DNA from: CAYQQU01 sp964419545
Lineage (GTDB): Bacteria; Bacteroidota; Bacteroidia; Chitinophagales; Saprospiraceae
Direction: 5' to 3'
Length of the DNA: 12,737 bases
Assembly: GCA_964419545.1 (NCBI GenBank)
Contig: CAYQQU010000109.1
Coordinates: forward strand, 1 to 12,737
Shown: piece after piece, positions 5,737 to 12,737 of the stretch
Layout: each line of letters begins with the position of its first letter
Numbering within the stretch: position 1 is the stretch's first letter
Program-made: the position numbers and the translations under genes
The notes under the pieces: generated by a model
The model's input: the letters and a program-made list of their open reading frames with translations, nothing else
What the model was told of the DNA's origin: nothing
The model's database searches: none

Positions 5737-5750
5737 TTGATAAATATCAA
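5737..5750. promoter_or_regulatory. Exact FNR box TTGAT-N4-ATCAA
   Basis: TTGATAAATATCAA matches all ten specified bases of the FNR/ANR consensus. Its centre (5743.5) is about 41 bases upstream of the predicted start near 5702, the class II activator position. The regulator itself is not encoded in the window. Confidence 0.75.
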
Positions 5751-5759
5751 CGGCGCGAC

Positions 5760-5773
5760 GTGATTTTTATCAT
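5760..5773. promoter_or_regulatory. Second, weaker FNR-like box (GTGAT-N4-ATCAT)
   Basis: GTGATTTTTATCAT keeps TGAT-N4-ATCA and differs from the FNR consensus only at the two outermost bases. It is centred 23 bp from the first box, about -64 from the predicted start, close to the class I activator position and on nearly the same helical face. Confidence 0.5.
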
Positions 5774-5968
5774 TTTGCCGCGGGCGCCCGGGCGGCCGCC
5801 TCGTAAACACAATACTTTTTTAGGTCATGCAAGTTTTCTCCGGTACTTTACAACATTTGTAGGGTAGCTTGGGACATGCCTCCGGGCAAGGGCGACGCGG
5901 CCGGCGCATCTTTGTAACGAAAGCGGGAATCACCCGACCCGCAAATTTGAAAACCTAAAACTGTTGTT

Positions 5969-6712
5969 ATGAAGATGCCCAAAGTTTTGATGCCGTTAGG
6001 AAGCTGCCTCCTCGTGTGCTTGTTTTCCACCAGCCTGCCCGCGCAGGAAGAGCCGTCCTTATCCGTCAGCCTCACGGAGAGCGCCGACCGCCAGGCCGCA
6101 ATCCTTCAGTTCGCCAACCTGGCAGGCGCCCGTACGCAGGTAGTATTGATCGACGCCCAGGGCGTTACGAAGTACAAAGACGTCATCTGGAACGAAGATA
6201 ATTACGCCGCCCGGCTGAAAATGACCGGCCTGCCTGCGGGCGCCTACCTGCTGCACGTCGCCAACAAGAACGGACAGTTTGCCCGTGGCCTGCAACTGTC
6301 GGAAACCGGCGTCGAAGTACTGGAAACCCGGCCGATGCCCGCCGATCAGCGCCGGCGATTGTTCAGCGAAACGAAAAGCAGAATGATCGCCCGCTTCGGG
6401 GCCGCTGCCGCTCACAAGAATTTTACGGTTCAACTGTCCAACCTCTCGCCCGGAACAGTGCGCTGGTCGATCGTCGGTCGCACCGGCGGCCTCGTCGCAC
6501 AGCAAACCATCCGGGAGGAGTCCAATGGCTTCGCTAAGCAGTTCAACCTGAAACACCTGGCTCCAGGTGAATACTATTTCTACCTGAAGACCGAAACGAC
6601 CGGCCTGTGGCAAGCGTTGCTGGTTCGCGAAAGCGGCATCGCCCTCGGCGCCCTCCATTATCCGGCGCACGCGGCTGGGGATCAGGCGGACGATATGGTA
6701 TTTTTCCGGTAG
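5969..6712 (+). CDS. Exported two-domain beta-sandwich protein of unknown function
   Basis: A 247-residue protein with a signal peptide (MKMPKVL, then a hydrophobic stretch to about residue 22; likely cleavage after SLPA, residue 25), so periplasmic or secreted. Two similar domains follow, about 43-117 and 152-227. Each runs from a strand (AAILQFANL or FTVQLSNL) through a turn with a VxLIDAQG or WSIVGRTG element to a late LPAGAYLLHV or LAPGEYYFYL strand, the pattern of small Ig-like or sorting-domain-like sandwiches common in Bacteroidota. No catalytic motif is visible. A cysteine at 13 sits in LGSC, but its position within the hydrophobic core makes a lipoprotein unlikely. A terminator follows at 6741, so it is probably a single-gene unit. 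It lies directly before the hybrid sensor; a role as its ligand partner or target is speculation. Confidence 0.78.
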   Translation: MKMPKVLMPLGSCLLVCLFSTSLPAQEEPSLSVSLTESADRQAAILQFANLAGARTQVVLIDAQGVTKYKDVIWNEDNYAARLKMTGLPAGAYLLHVANKNGQFARGLQLSETGVEVLETRPMPADQRRRLFSETKSRMIARFGAAAAHKNFTVQLSNLSPGTVRWSIVGRTGGLVAQQTIREESNGFAKQFNLKHLAPGEYYFYLKTETTGLWQALLVRESGIALGALHYPAHAAGDQADDMVFFR

Positions 6713-6740
6713 TTGAAGATTATATAGTCGATTTTTAGTA

Positions 6741-6774
6741 AGGGCGCCTCCTCAGGGGGGTGCTCTGTTTTCGT
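6741..6774 (+). terminator. Rho-independent terminator after the exported protein gene
   Basis: AGGGCGCCTCC (6741-6751) pairs with GGGGGTGCTCT (6756-6766) over 11 bp including three G-U pairs, with loop TCAG, followed by GTTTTCGT. The T-run is interrupted, so strength is moderate. Confidence 0.7.
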
Positions 6775-6840
6775 TTGCACCGAAAAACCGATAAATCGCG
6801 TATTTTGTAAATACTTGTTTGCGCCGCAATCCGTTTTGAT

Positions 6841-9800
6841 ATGAATAACCGCCCTACCTTGCGCTCCATCCTGCTGCCGGTCGTCCTGACCGGCTTAGCG
6901 TGTTTCTGGCCGGCTGCCGCCAAAGCCCAGTCCCCCGCGACCGATCCGGGTGAGCGTTTCGCGTTCGAACTGTTCGAGCTCCCCGGGGGAAGCCTTGGGA
7001 ACAACATCCAGGATATTACCCAGGACTCGGTAGGCTTCATGTGGTTTGCCTCACAGAGCGGCCTGCACCGGTACGACGGCTCCCGGATAGAGACGTTTCA
7101 GCACGACCGGAAGGATTCCACTACCATTTCGTCGGATTATGTCGAGTACCTTTTGATAGACCGGCAGGGCCGACTCTGGGCCGGTACTTACGGCGACGGG
7201 TTGAACCTTTTTGACCACAACACCGAGACCTTTACCCGGTACTTAAAGTCCGAAAACGGCGCCTCCGGGCTGACCGACAACAACGTCATGGCCCTGGCGG
7301 AAGACCGGGAAGGGTACATTTGGGTAGGGATCGGCGACGGCCTGCATCGCTACGACCCCGTGCGGGATCGGTGGAAGGTATTTCGCCACGATCCCAACAA
7401 CCCCCGCAGCCTGAGCCACAACCAGGTCTACGAACTTTACGTCGACGCAAGCGGCGTCCTGTGGGTAGGCGCCGGCTTCCCCTGGCGCGATTTCAAGGAA
7501 GAGGACGGCGGCCTGAACCGGTACCATCCGAGCACGGAAAACTTCACGGTATACCGAAAAGAGCCGGGAAAAGAATATACCCTGACCGATAATAAAGTAA
7601 GAGCTATTTTCGAAGATTCGCAGGGCACGTTTTGGGTGGGCGCCTACGGGGACGGCCTGCATACCTTCGATCGCCAAACCGGGCAATTTACCCACTACCC
7701 GAGTGACCGGGAGCATCCCGAACAACTCAGCCGCCCGTTCATCATCGATCCCGACAATCCCGGCGGCGTCAGCTTCATCGCCGAAGATCGCGACCAGGGC
7801 CTGTGGATCGGCGCCTGGTACGGCGGCCTGAACTATTACGACCTCAAAACGCAAAAACTTCACCGCTTCGATAATCAAACGGACGGAGAATACTTTTTTC
7901 GACTGGGCCGCCTGGTCAACGACAGCGACAACCCCATCGGCACTTTTCTCTGGTGCTTTTTCCAATCGCAAGACGGCACCATCTGGATCAGCGGCGGCAA
8001 CGGCCATAGCGGCCAGATGCTGCTGCGGGTAACGGAAGTCGAAAAACGCTTTACCGACGTAAAAATAGAAGGCGACTTCGAGCGTTCGGTCAAGCGGGTA
8101 TTCTCTTTCGAGGAAGATCCCGAAGGCAACCTTTGGGTCGGCACCGAATACGGCGGGGTGTTGAAACGGGATCACAACACCGGCGATTGGGAACAATTCC
8201 TCATCCACCAGTCCAGCCCAACCTACCGGGGGATCAATTCCGCGCTGGTCGTCAAAGCCGATCGACGCGGCAACATCTGGATCGGATCCTTCGGACCCGG
8301 CGGCGGGCTTACGCGTCTCCAATCGTCCTCCGGTGCGATGACCCACTACCGGCCGGACTCCGAAGATCCGTACAGCCTGCGTGGAGGGCAGGTGGTCGAT
8401 ATGTTGTACGATCGCAGTGACCGCTTGTGGATCGCTACCCTGGAAGGCGGATTACACCTTTACGATTACCCAAACGACCGTTTTTACACGGAGCCGGATG
8501 CCGCATCCGCTCTGCCCGCCACCGACGTGTGGGATCTTTTCGAAAGCAGCAATGGCGATATCTGGGCGGTTGCGCCCCACGAAAGCCGTAAAGACCAGCT
8601 CATGCTGTACCGGTTTCGCGACCGATGGGAGGCGTTCCCGATAAATTTGCCTAAAAGTAAATTGTTTTGGTTCAGCGGCATCCAGGAAGACCAGAAAGGG
8701 AATTTCTGGCTGAGCATCCCCGCCGGATTCATCTACTTCTATCCGGAAACCGGGGAGCACGAGGTGATGCCGTTCGATCTGGTCAACGAAGGCGTGATGG
8801 GGTTTACCCTGGATGAGGACGACAATATCTGGCTGGTCAATTACGACGGCGTCGCCATCATCAACCCCGAAGAAAAACGGGAATCACAGGTGATTCAGTA
8901 TTCCAGTCGTCAGAACCTGCAGTATGCCCCACAATCGATCTATCGCGATCGCCGGGGTAAAATGCTCGTCGGCCGCAACGATGGCTTTTTCGAGCTCGAC
9001 CGCGAAGCCCTGCTTAGCGACCTCAGCCATCCGGCGCCCGAGATTTTGCTGTCGCGCTTCGAAATATTGAACGAGACCATTTTGCCTTCCGGGTCGAGCC
9101 CGCTCAGTCAACCCATCTGGGAAACCGGGTCCATCACCCTGTCCCACTGGCAGAATATCTTTTCTTTTGACTATTCCATGCTCGATTTTTCCGCTCCCGA
9201 CGCCAATCAGCTGGAATACAAACTGGAAAATTACGACGCCGACTGGCGCAAAGCCGAAGACAAGCGGGCCCGCTATATCAAAGTGCCGCCGGGAGAATAT
9301 ACCTTCCGCGTGCGCGGCAAGAACAAACGCGGCTCCTGGTCGCCGGCGGAAAAGACGGTACAGCTCTACGTCCGGCTTCCCTGGTGGCGTCGCTGGTGGG
9401 CGTACCTGCTCTTCGTCGCTACGGCCAGCCTGGCGGCTTTTTCGATCTACCGTTTTCAGTTTACCCGTCAGCTGCAACTCGCCGAAAACCGGCGGTTGCG
9501 CGAGCTGGACCAAGTCAAGACCCGCCTGTACACCAATATTACCCACGAGTTTCGCACGCCGCTGACGATTATTTCCGGCATGACCGAACAGATCCGGTCG
9601 GCGCCGGGCGAATGGATGCAGGACGGCCTGGATATGATCCAGCGCAACAGCCGGCAACTGCTCAATCTCGTCAATCAATTGCTCGACCTGCGCCGACTGG
9701 AGTCGGGCAGCCTGCCGGTGCGCCTCCGACAGGGAGACGTGGTGGCTTTCCTGCGTTATATTCTGGAATCTTTCCATTCGTACGCGGAGAGCCGCGAGGT

Positions 9801-11124
9801 GCAGGTCCATTTTCTGACCCGCAGCCCGGAGCTGGTCATGGATTACGATCCTGAAAAGCTGCTGCGTATCGTCTCCAATCTGCTGTCCAACGCCATCAAG
9901 TTCACCCCCGCCGGAGGCCATGTTTACCTGAGCATAGAGGGCGTCTCGGCCTCCTCCCTGCAAAAGCCGGGCGGCAGCGGCGAATACCTGCGGCTGGAAG
10001 TGCGCGATACCGGAGTGGGCATTTCCCCGGAGAAGCTGCCCCAGATTTTTGACCGTTTTTACCAGGCTGACGATACCGACACGCGGCGGGTAGGCGGCAC
10101 GGGGGTAGGGCTGGCGCTTTGCCGCGAATTGGTAAAAATACTGCAAGGCGAGATCACGGTAGAGAGCAAAGTCGGTAAAGGCGCGGTATTCAACTTGCTA
10201 TTGCCCATTACCCGGCAGGCGCCGCTCCACGGCATCACCGACCCGGAAGAAATCGCGCGGGAAACCAAAGCCGTCGCTATGCCGGATCGCATTATTCCCA
10301 AGCCGGATGCGCAATCGCGCGTAGGCGCCGGTCAGCCGCCGCTCGCCCTGCTGGTGGACGACCATCCGGACGTGCTCAAATACCTGGAAAGCTGCCTGGC
10401 CGGCCATTACCGGCTGGAGATGGCCGACAACGGTCGCTCCGGCATAGAACGAGCCGTCGAAACCGTCCCCGACATCATCATCAGCGACGTGATGATGCCC
10501 GAGATCGATGGCCTGGACCTTTGCCAAACCCTCAAGTCAGACCCCCGCACCAGCCATATTCCCGTCATTCTCTTAACCGCCAAAGCCGACGTAGAGTCGC
10601 GCATCGAAGGGCTCGAACACGGCGCAGACGCCTACCTCAGCAAGCCTTTCAACCAGCAGGAACTGCTGGTGCGCATCCGCAAGTTACTGGAGATCCGGGA
10701 TAAGCTGCGCCGCCATTACCTCTCTTCGGCCGGGTTGGTCCAGCCGGCAACTGCAGAGGAACCGGAGCAAGCATGGTCGCCGCCGGAAGACGCATTCGTG
10801 CAACGGGTGCGCGATATCGTTTTCGCCCATCTCGACGACTACGAATTTTCGGTGCAGCTCCTCTGCCGGGAGATCGGCCTGAGCCATTCCCAACTGCACC
10901 GTAAACTCACGGCGCTGACCGGCCTCTCGGCCAACCGCTTCATCCGGGCGATCCGGCTGAAACAGGCGAAAGAACTGCTGCGCGACGAACGGCTTTCCAT
11001 CACGGCAGTGGCCTTCGATACCGGCTTCAGCGATCCCGATTACTTCGGCCGGGTGTTCCGCAAGGCGTATGGGCTTACGCCCAGCGAATACCGGAGCCGG
11101 GAAGTGTCGTCGCAGTCGCCTTAA
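6841..11124 (+). CDS. Hybrid two-component system regulator (one-chain sensor kinase, receiver and AraC output)
   Basis: A 1427-residue inner-membrane protein of the Bacteroidota HTCS class: it senses a periplasmic ligand and directly regulates transcription. Order: signal sequence (1-29, ending AKA); about fourteen Reg_prop-type blades (to about residue 720; repeated motifs such as DRQGRLWAGTYGDGL and EDPEGNLWVGTEYGG), enough for two seven-bladed propellers; Y_Y_Y domain (about 778-843); transmembrane helix (about 852-872) after WWRRWW; HisKA with H902 in THEFRTPL; HATPase with N-box N1013/N1017, G1 DTGVG (1056-1060) and G2 GGTGVG (1085-1090); receiver with phospho-acceptor D1216 (SDVMMP) and K1268; AraC-type HTH (about 1319-1420). 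All catalytic residues are intact. Such regulators usually sit beside polysaccharide-utilisation genes and sense oligosaccharides, but no SusC/SusD or hydrolase gene is in this window, so ligand and targets are unknown. The ATG at 6841 gives a proper signal sequence. Confidence 0.95.
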   Translation: MNNRPTLRSILLPVVLTGLACFWPAAAKAQSPATDPGERFAFELFELPGGSLGNNIQDITQDSVGFMWFASQSGLHRYDGSRIETFQHDRKDSTTISSDYVEYLLIDRQGRLWAGTYGDGLNLFDHNTETFTRYLKSENGASGLTDNNVMALAEDREGYIWVGIGDGLHRYDPVRDRWKVFRHDPNNPRSLSHNQVYELYVDASGVLWVGAGFPWRDFKEEDGGLNRYHPSTENFTVYRKEPGKEYTLTDNKVRAIFEDSQGTFWVGAYGDGLHTFDRQTGQFTHYPSDREHPEQLSRPFIIDPDNPGGVSFIAEDRDQGLWIGAWYGGLNYYDLKTQKLHRFDNQTDGEYFFRLGRLVNDSDNPIGTFLWCFFQSQDGTIWISGGNGHSGQMLLRVTEVEKRFTDVKIEGDFERSVKRVFSFEEDPEGNLWVGTEYGGVLKRDHNTGDWEQFLIHQSSPTYRGINSALVVKADRRGNIWIGSFGPGGGLTRLQSSSGAMTHYRPDSEDPYSLRGGQVVDMLYDRSDRLWIATLEGGLHLYDYPNDRFYTEPDAASALPATDVWDLFESSNGDIWAVAPHESRKDQLMLYRFRDRWEAFPINLPKSKLFWFSGIQEDQKGNFWLSIPAGFIYFYPETGEHEVMPFDLVNEGVMGFTLDEDDNIWLVNYDGVAIINPEEKRESQVIQYSSRQNLQYAPQSIYRDRRGKMLVGRNDGFFELDREALLSDLSHPAPEILLSRFEILNETILPSGSSPLSQPIWETGSITLSHWQNIFSFDYSMLDFSAPDANQLEYKLENYDADWRKAEDKRARYIKVPPGEYTFRVRGKNKRGSWSPAEKTVQLYVRLPWWRRWWAYLLFVATASLAAFSIYRFQFTRQLQLAENRRLRELDQVKTRLYTNITHEFRTPLTIISGMTEQIRSAPGEWMQDGLDMIQRNSRQLLNLVNQLLDLRRLESGSLPVRLRQGDVVAFLRYILESFHSYAESREVQVHFLTRSPELVMDYDPEKLLRIVSNLLSNAIKFTPAGGHVYLSIEGVSASSLQKPGGSGEYLRLEVRDTGVGISPEKLPQIFDRFYQADDTDTRRVGGTGVGLALCRELVKILQGEITVESKVGKGAVFNLLLPITRQAPLHGITDPEEIARETKAVAMPDRIIPKPDAQSRVGAGQPPLALLVDDHPDVLKYLESCLAGHYRLEMADNGRSGIERAVETVPDIIISDVMMPEIDGLDLCQTLKSDPRTSHIPVILLTAKADVESRIEGLEHGADAYLSKPFNQQELLVRIRKLLEIRDKLRRHYLSSAGLVQPATAEEPEQAWSPPEDAFVQRVRDIVFAHLDDYEFSVQLLCREIGLSHSQLHRKLTALTGLSANRFIRAIRLKQAKELLRDERLSITAVAFDTGFSDPDYFGRVFRKAYGLTPSEYRSREVSSQSP

Positions 11125-11125
11125 A

Positions 11126-11154
11126 AAATCGGATGTCTCAGTGACATTCGATTT
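11126..11154. terminator. Hairpin terminator after the hybrid regulator, possibly bidirectional
   Basis: AAATCGGATGTC (11126-11137) pairs with GACATTCGATTT (11143-11154) over 12 bp (one G-U) around TCAGT, starting one base after the regulator's stop codon. On the plus strand the tail is short (TTTCT); on the minus strand a run of six T residues begins within the base of the stem. Confidence 0.75.
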
Positions 11155-11187
11155 CTGACCGTACTGGCAGAAAAATTGCTAAATTTG
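11154..11187 (+). promoter_or_regulatory. Bacteroidota-type promoter of the serine dehydratase gene
   Basis: TAAATTTG (11180-11187) matches the -7 consensus TAnnTTTG exactly. The best -33 candidate is TCTG (11154-11157), 22 bases upstream, one mismatch to TTTG and slightly far. Predicted start is near 11194, leaving a leader of about 15 bases to the ATG at 11209. The element follows directly on the upstream terminator. Confidence 0.6.
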
Positions 11188-11208
11188 ACTAGCCAAACGC
11201 CTTGACCA

Positions 11209-12633
11209 ATGGAACCCATCAGTGTATTCGACATGCTGAAGATCGGCATCGGTCCGTCCAGTTCCCATACCCTGGGACCGTGGCGCGCCGCCGAGCGCTT
11301 CGCTGAAGAACTTTCGGAGCGCAGCCATCTTCCGCAGGTTGCCCGCGTCGACGTACACCTTTACGGCTCGCTTGCCCTGACGGGACGCGGCCACGGCACC
11401 GATATCGCCGTACAGTTAGGCCTGAGCGGCGAAGATCCGGTGACGATCCCCGTCGACCGCGTCACCGCCCTGCCGCAGCAGATCGCAGATACTGGGTTAT
11501 TGCCCCTGCACGGCGATCATCCCATTGCCTTTCACCCCCTATCGAACATCGTTTTTCACTTCAGCGAACGCCTCCCCTACCACGCCAACGGCATGCGCAT
11601 ACAAGCCGGCGACGAGGAAGGCCGTATCCTGCACGAAAGCGTCTACTACTCAGTGGGCGGCGGCTTTGTGGTCAAAGAGAACGAGACGGTCCGGCACGAC
11701 CACGTGCAACTACCCTACCCCATCGACCGCGCCGCCGACCTGTGGCGCTACTGCCTGGAAGAAAACGCCGCCATCTGGGAGATCGTCCTGCAAAACGAAA
11801 AAGCCTGGCGCCCACCCAGCCAGATCAAAGCGGGCCTTCTCCGGATCTGGGAAACCATGAAACAATGCATGTACCGCGGCTGCCACACCAACGGCACCCT
11901 GCCCGGCGGCCTCCACGTGAACCGCCGCGCCGCCGCGATCAACCGCAAGCTGCTCTGCGAGGCCGCCTACGAGGACGCCGACGGCTGGATCAACGCCATC
12001 CGCCACTGCTACCGCGATTTCACCAACATCAATAAGTGGATCGGTTGCTTCGCTATGGCAGTCAACGAGGAGAACGCCAACTTCGGGCGCGTAGTGACCG
12101 CCCCCACCAACGGCGCCGCCGGCGTCATCCCCGCCGTACTCATGTACTACCTTTGCTTCCACCACGAACAACCTACCGAAAACGATATCGTCAAGTTCCT
12201 GATGACCGCCGCCGAGATCGGCAGCATCTTCAAAAAGGGCGCCACCATCTCGGCCGCAATGGGCGGATGCCAGGCGGAGATCGGCGTATCCAGCGCCATG
12301 GCCGCCGCCGCCCTCACCGAACGCCTCGGCGGTACGGTGGGCCAGTCGCTGATGGCCGCCGAGATCGCCATGGAACACCACCTGGGCCTCACCTGCGACC
12401 CCATCGGCGGGCTGGTGCAGGTGCCCTGCATCGAACGCAATTCCATGGGCGCCATCAAAGCCATCACCGCCGCCCATATCGCCCTGGAAAGCGACCCCGA
12501 CAAAGCCAAGGTGCCCCTCGACGCCTGCATCAAAACCATGTGGGAAACGGCCCGGGATATGAGTGAAAAGTACAAGGAAACCTCGCAGGGAGGGCTGGCG
12601 GTAAATATCTCGATCCGGGTGCCGGAATGTTGA
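11209..12633 (+). CDS. sdaA: L-serine ammonia-lyase (L-serine dehydratase), iron-sulfur, single-chain type
   Basis: A 474-residue cytoplasmic enzyme that deaminates L-serine to pyruvate and ammonia using a [4Fe-4S] cluster. The N-terminal beta domain begins SVFDMLKIGIGPSSSHT and contains the conserved GPSSSHTLGP motif; the C-terminal alpha domain contains APTNGAAGV (substrate loop), MGGCQAEIG, TCDPIGG and VPCIERN. The cluster cysteines are C354, C396 and C407; the spacings of 42 and 11 residues match those of the single-chain E. coli and Legionella enzymes. The chain ends in cysteine (C474), matching the C-terminal cysteine that caps the cluster in the resting Legionella enzyme. Length is close to the roughly 455-460 residues of those homologs. 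It has its own promoter and lies in the same direction as, but after the terminator of, the hybrid regulator. An oxygen-labile cluster is expected from the family. Confidence 0.96.
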   Translation: MEPISVFDMLKIGIGPSSSHTLGPWRAAERFAEELSERSHLPQVARVDVHLYGSLALTGRGHGTDIAVQLGLSGEDPVTIPVDRVTALPQQIADTGLLPLHGDHPIAFHPLSNIVFHFSERLPYHANGMRIQAGDEEGRILHESVYYSVGGGFVVKENETVRHDHVQLPYPIDRAADLWRYCLEENAAIWEIVLQNEKAWRPPSQIKAGLLRIWETMKQCMYRGCHTNGTLPGGLHVNRRAAAINRKLLCEAAYEDADGWINAIRHCYRDFTNINKWIGCFAMAVNEENANFGRVVTAPTNGAAGVIPAVLMYYLCFHHEQPTENDIVKFLMTAAEIGSIFKKGATISAAMGGCQAEIGVSSAMAAAALTERLGGTVGQSLMAAEIAMEHHLGLTCDPIGGLVQVPCIERNSMGAIKAITAAHIALESDPDKAKVPLDACIKTMWETARDMSEKYKETSQGGLAVNISIRVPEC

Positions 12634-12737
12634 GGTTGGAGAACTTTTGGGTTTGGAATTGATTGGAGTAGATGTATGGCCTTTAGCCCGTCTGCTGCTC
12701 ATCCAGGTAAATCGTTGGCAGTTGGTCTTTGGTCTTT

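Larger units (their letters stand above)
5657..5968. other. Divergent intergenic region (312 bp) with FNR-type control sites
   Basis: No gene is supported. The half nearest 5656 carries a promoter and two FNR-like boxes directed at the minus-strand block. The middle (5778-5802) is very GC-rich. The half nearest 5969 has only imperfect promoter candidates: TACTTTTT (5813-5820), CATCTTTG (5907-5914) and CAAATTTG (5942-5949), each one mismatch from TAnnTTTG and none with a properly spaced -33 element, so the start of the plus-strand gene's transcript stays open. Confidence 0.65.

Noticed and set aside
6005..6007. Possible lipoprotein cysteine (C13 in LGSC) of the exported protein
   Set aside because: The hydrophobic core continues after the cysteine and a normal signal-peptidase I site (SLPA) follows, so lipidation is unlikely.
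7243..8346. 367-residue open frame on the minus strand
   Set aside because: Antisense shadow of the propeller repeats of the hybrid regulator; its apparent repeats mirror those of the real gene.
8884..10146. 420-residue open frame on the minus strand
   Set aside because: Antisense shadow of the kinase part of the hybrid regulator, without recognisable motifs.
11710..12702. 330-residue open frame on the minus strand
   Set aside because: It lies almost wholly antisense to the serine dehydratase, is rich in Gly/Asp/Val/Ala as expected from the complement of a GC-rich gene, and shows no domain.
12634..12737. Short tandem TTGGTCTTTGGTCTTT at the very end of the window
   Set aside because: Only two copies of an 8-base unit cut by the window edge; no gene, hairpin or terminator can be supported in this 104-base tail.

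Overview
The window looks like the chromosome of a GC-rich member of the Bacteroidota, most likely a Saprospiria/Lewinella-like marine or sludge bacterium. Three things point that way: a 1427-residue hybrid two-component regulator of the Bacteroidota type (periplasmic propellers, Y_Y_Y domain, histidine kinase, receiver and AraC output in one chain); a peroxiredoxin, thioredoxin and DUF6952-like trio typical of the phylum; and promoter elements of the form TAnnTTTG instead of sigma70 -10 boxes. The taxonomic placement is inference. I see no rRNA, tRNA, CRISPR array or intact transposase.

Layout. Positions 1-392 are an AT-rich, hairpin-bearing leader. Positions 393-1610 (+) form a redox-defence operon: a 2-Cys peroxiredoxin, a WCGNC thioredoxin and an 85-residue DUF6952-like protein, closed by a strong terminator at 1617-1671. 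Positions 1700-2251 (-) encode a three-unit HYWR-repeat, propeller-like protein that seems to lack its N-terminus. Positions 2252-2527 hold no gene but are rich in repeats: a 21-bp tandem duplication, a palindrome, and a roughly 166-bp segment bounded by inverted repeats that resembles a miniature mobile element or IS remnant. Positions 2528-2989 (+) encode a divergent RpiB/LacAB-family protein. It converges on and overlaps the end of a minus-strand block running from 5656 down to 2980: two paralogous small proteins of unknown function, a terminator, then two tandem-domain universal stress proteins. Positions 5657-5968 are a divergent intergenic region with an exact FNR box, a second weaker box, and a Bacteroidota promoter facing the minus-strand block. 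Positions 5969-6712 (+) encode an exported two-domain beta-sandwich protein with its own terminator. Positions 6841-11124 (+) encode the hybrid two-component regulator. Positions 11209-12633 (+) encode an iron-sulfur L-serine dehydratase with its own promoter. The last 104 bases show nothing recognisable.

How it fits together. The left operon should detoxify peroxide, with the thioredoxin a plausible reductant for the peroxiredoxin. The most notable signal is the control region at 5707-5773. Its geometry (FNR box centred near -41, second box near -64) predicts that the first uncharacterised paralog, and perhaps the genes beyond it, are induced by an FNR-type regulator under low oxygen or a related signal. 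Universal stress proteins next door fit a dormancy or hypoxia programme. The hybrid regulator is an orphan here: no SusC/SusD or glycoside hydrolase genes lie beside it.
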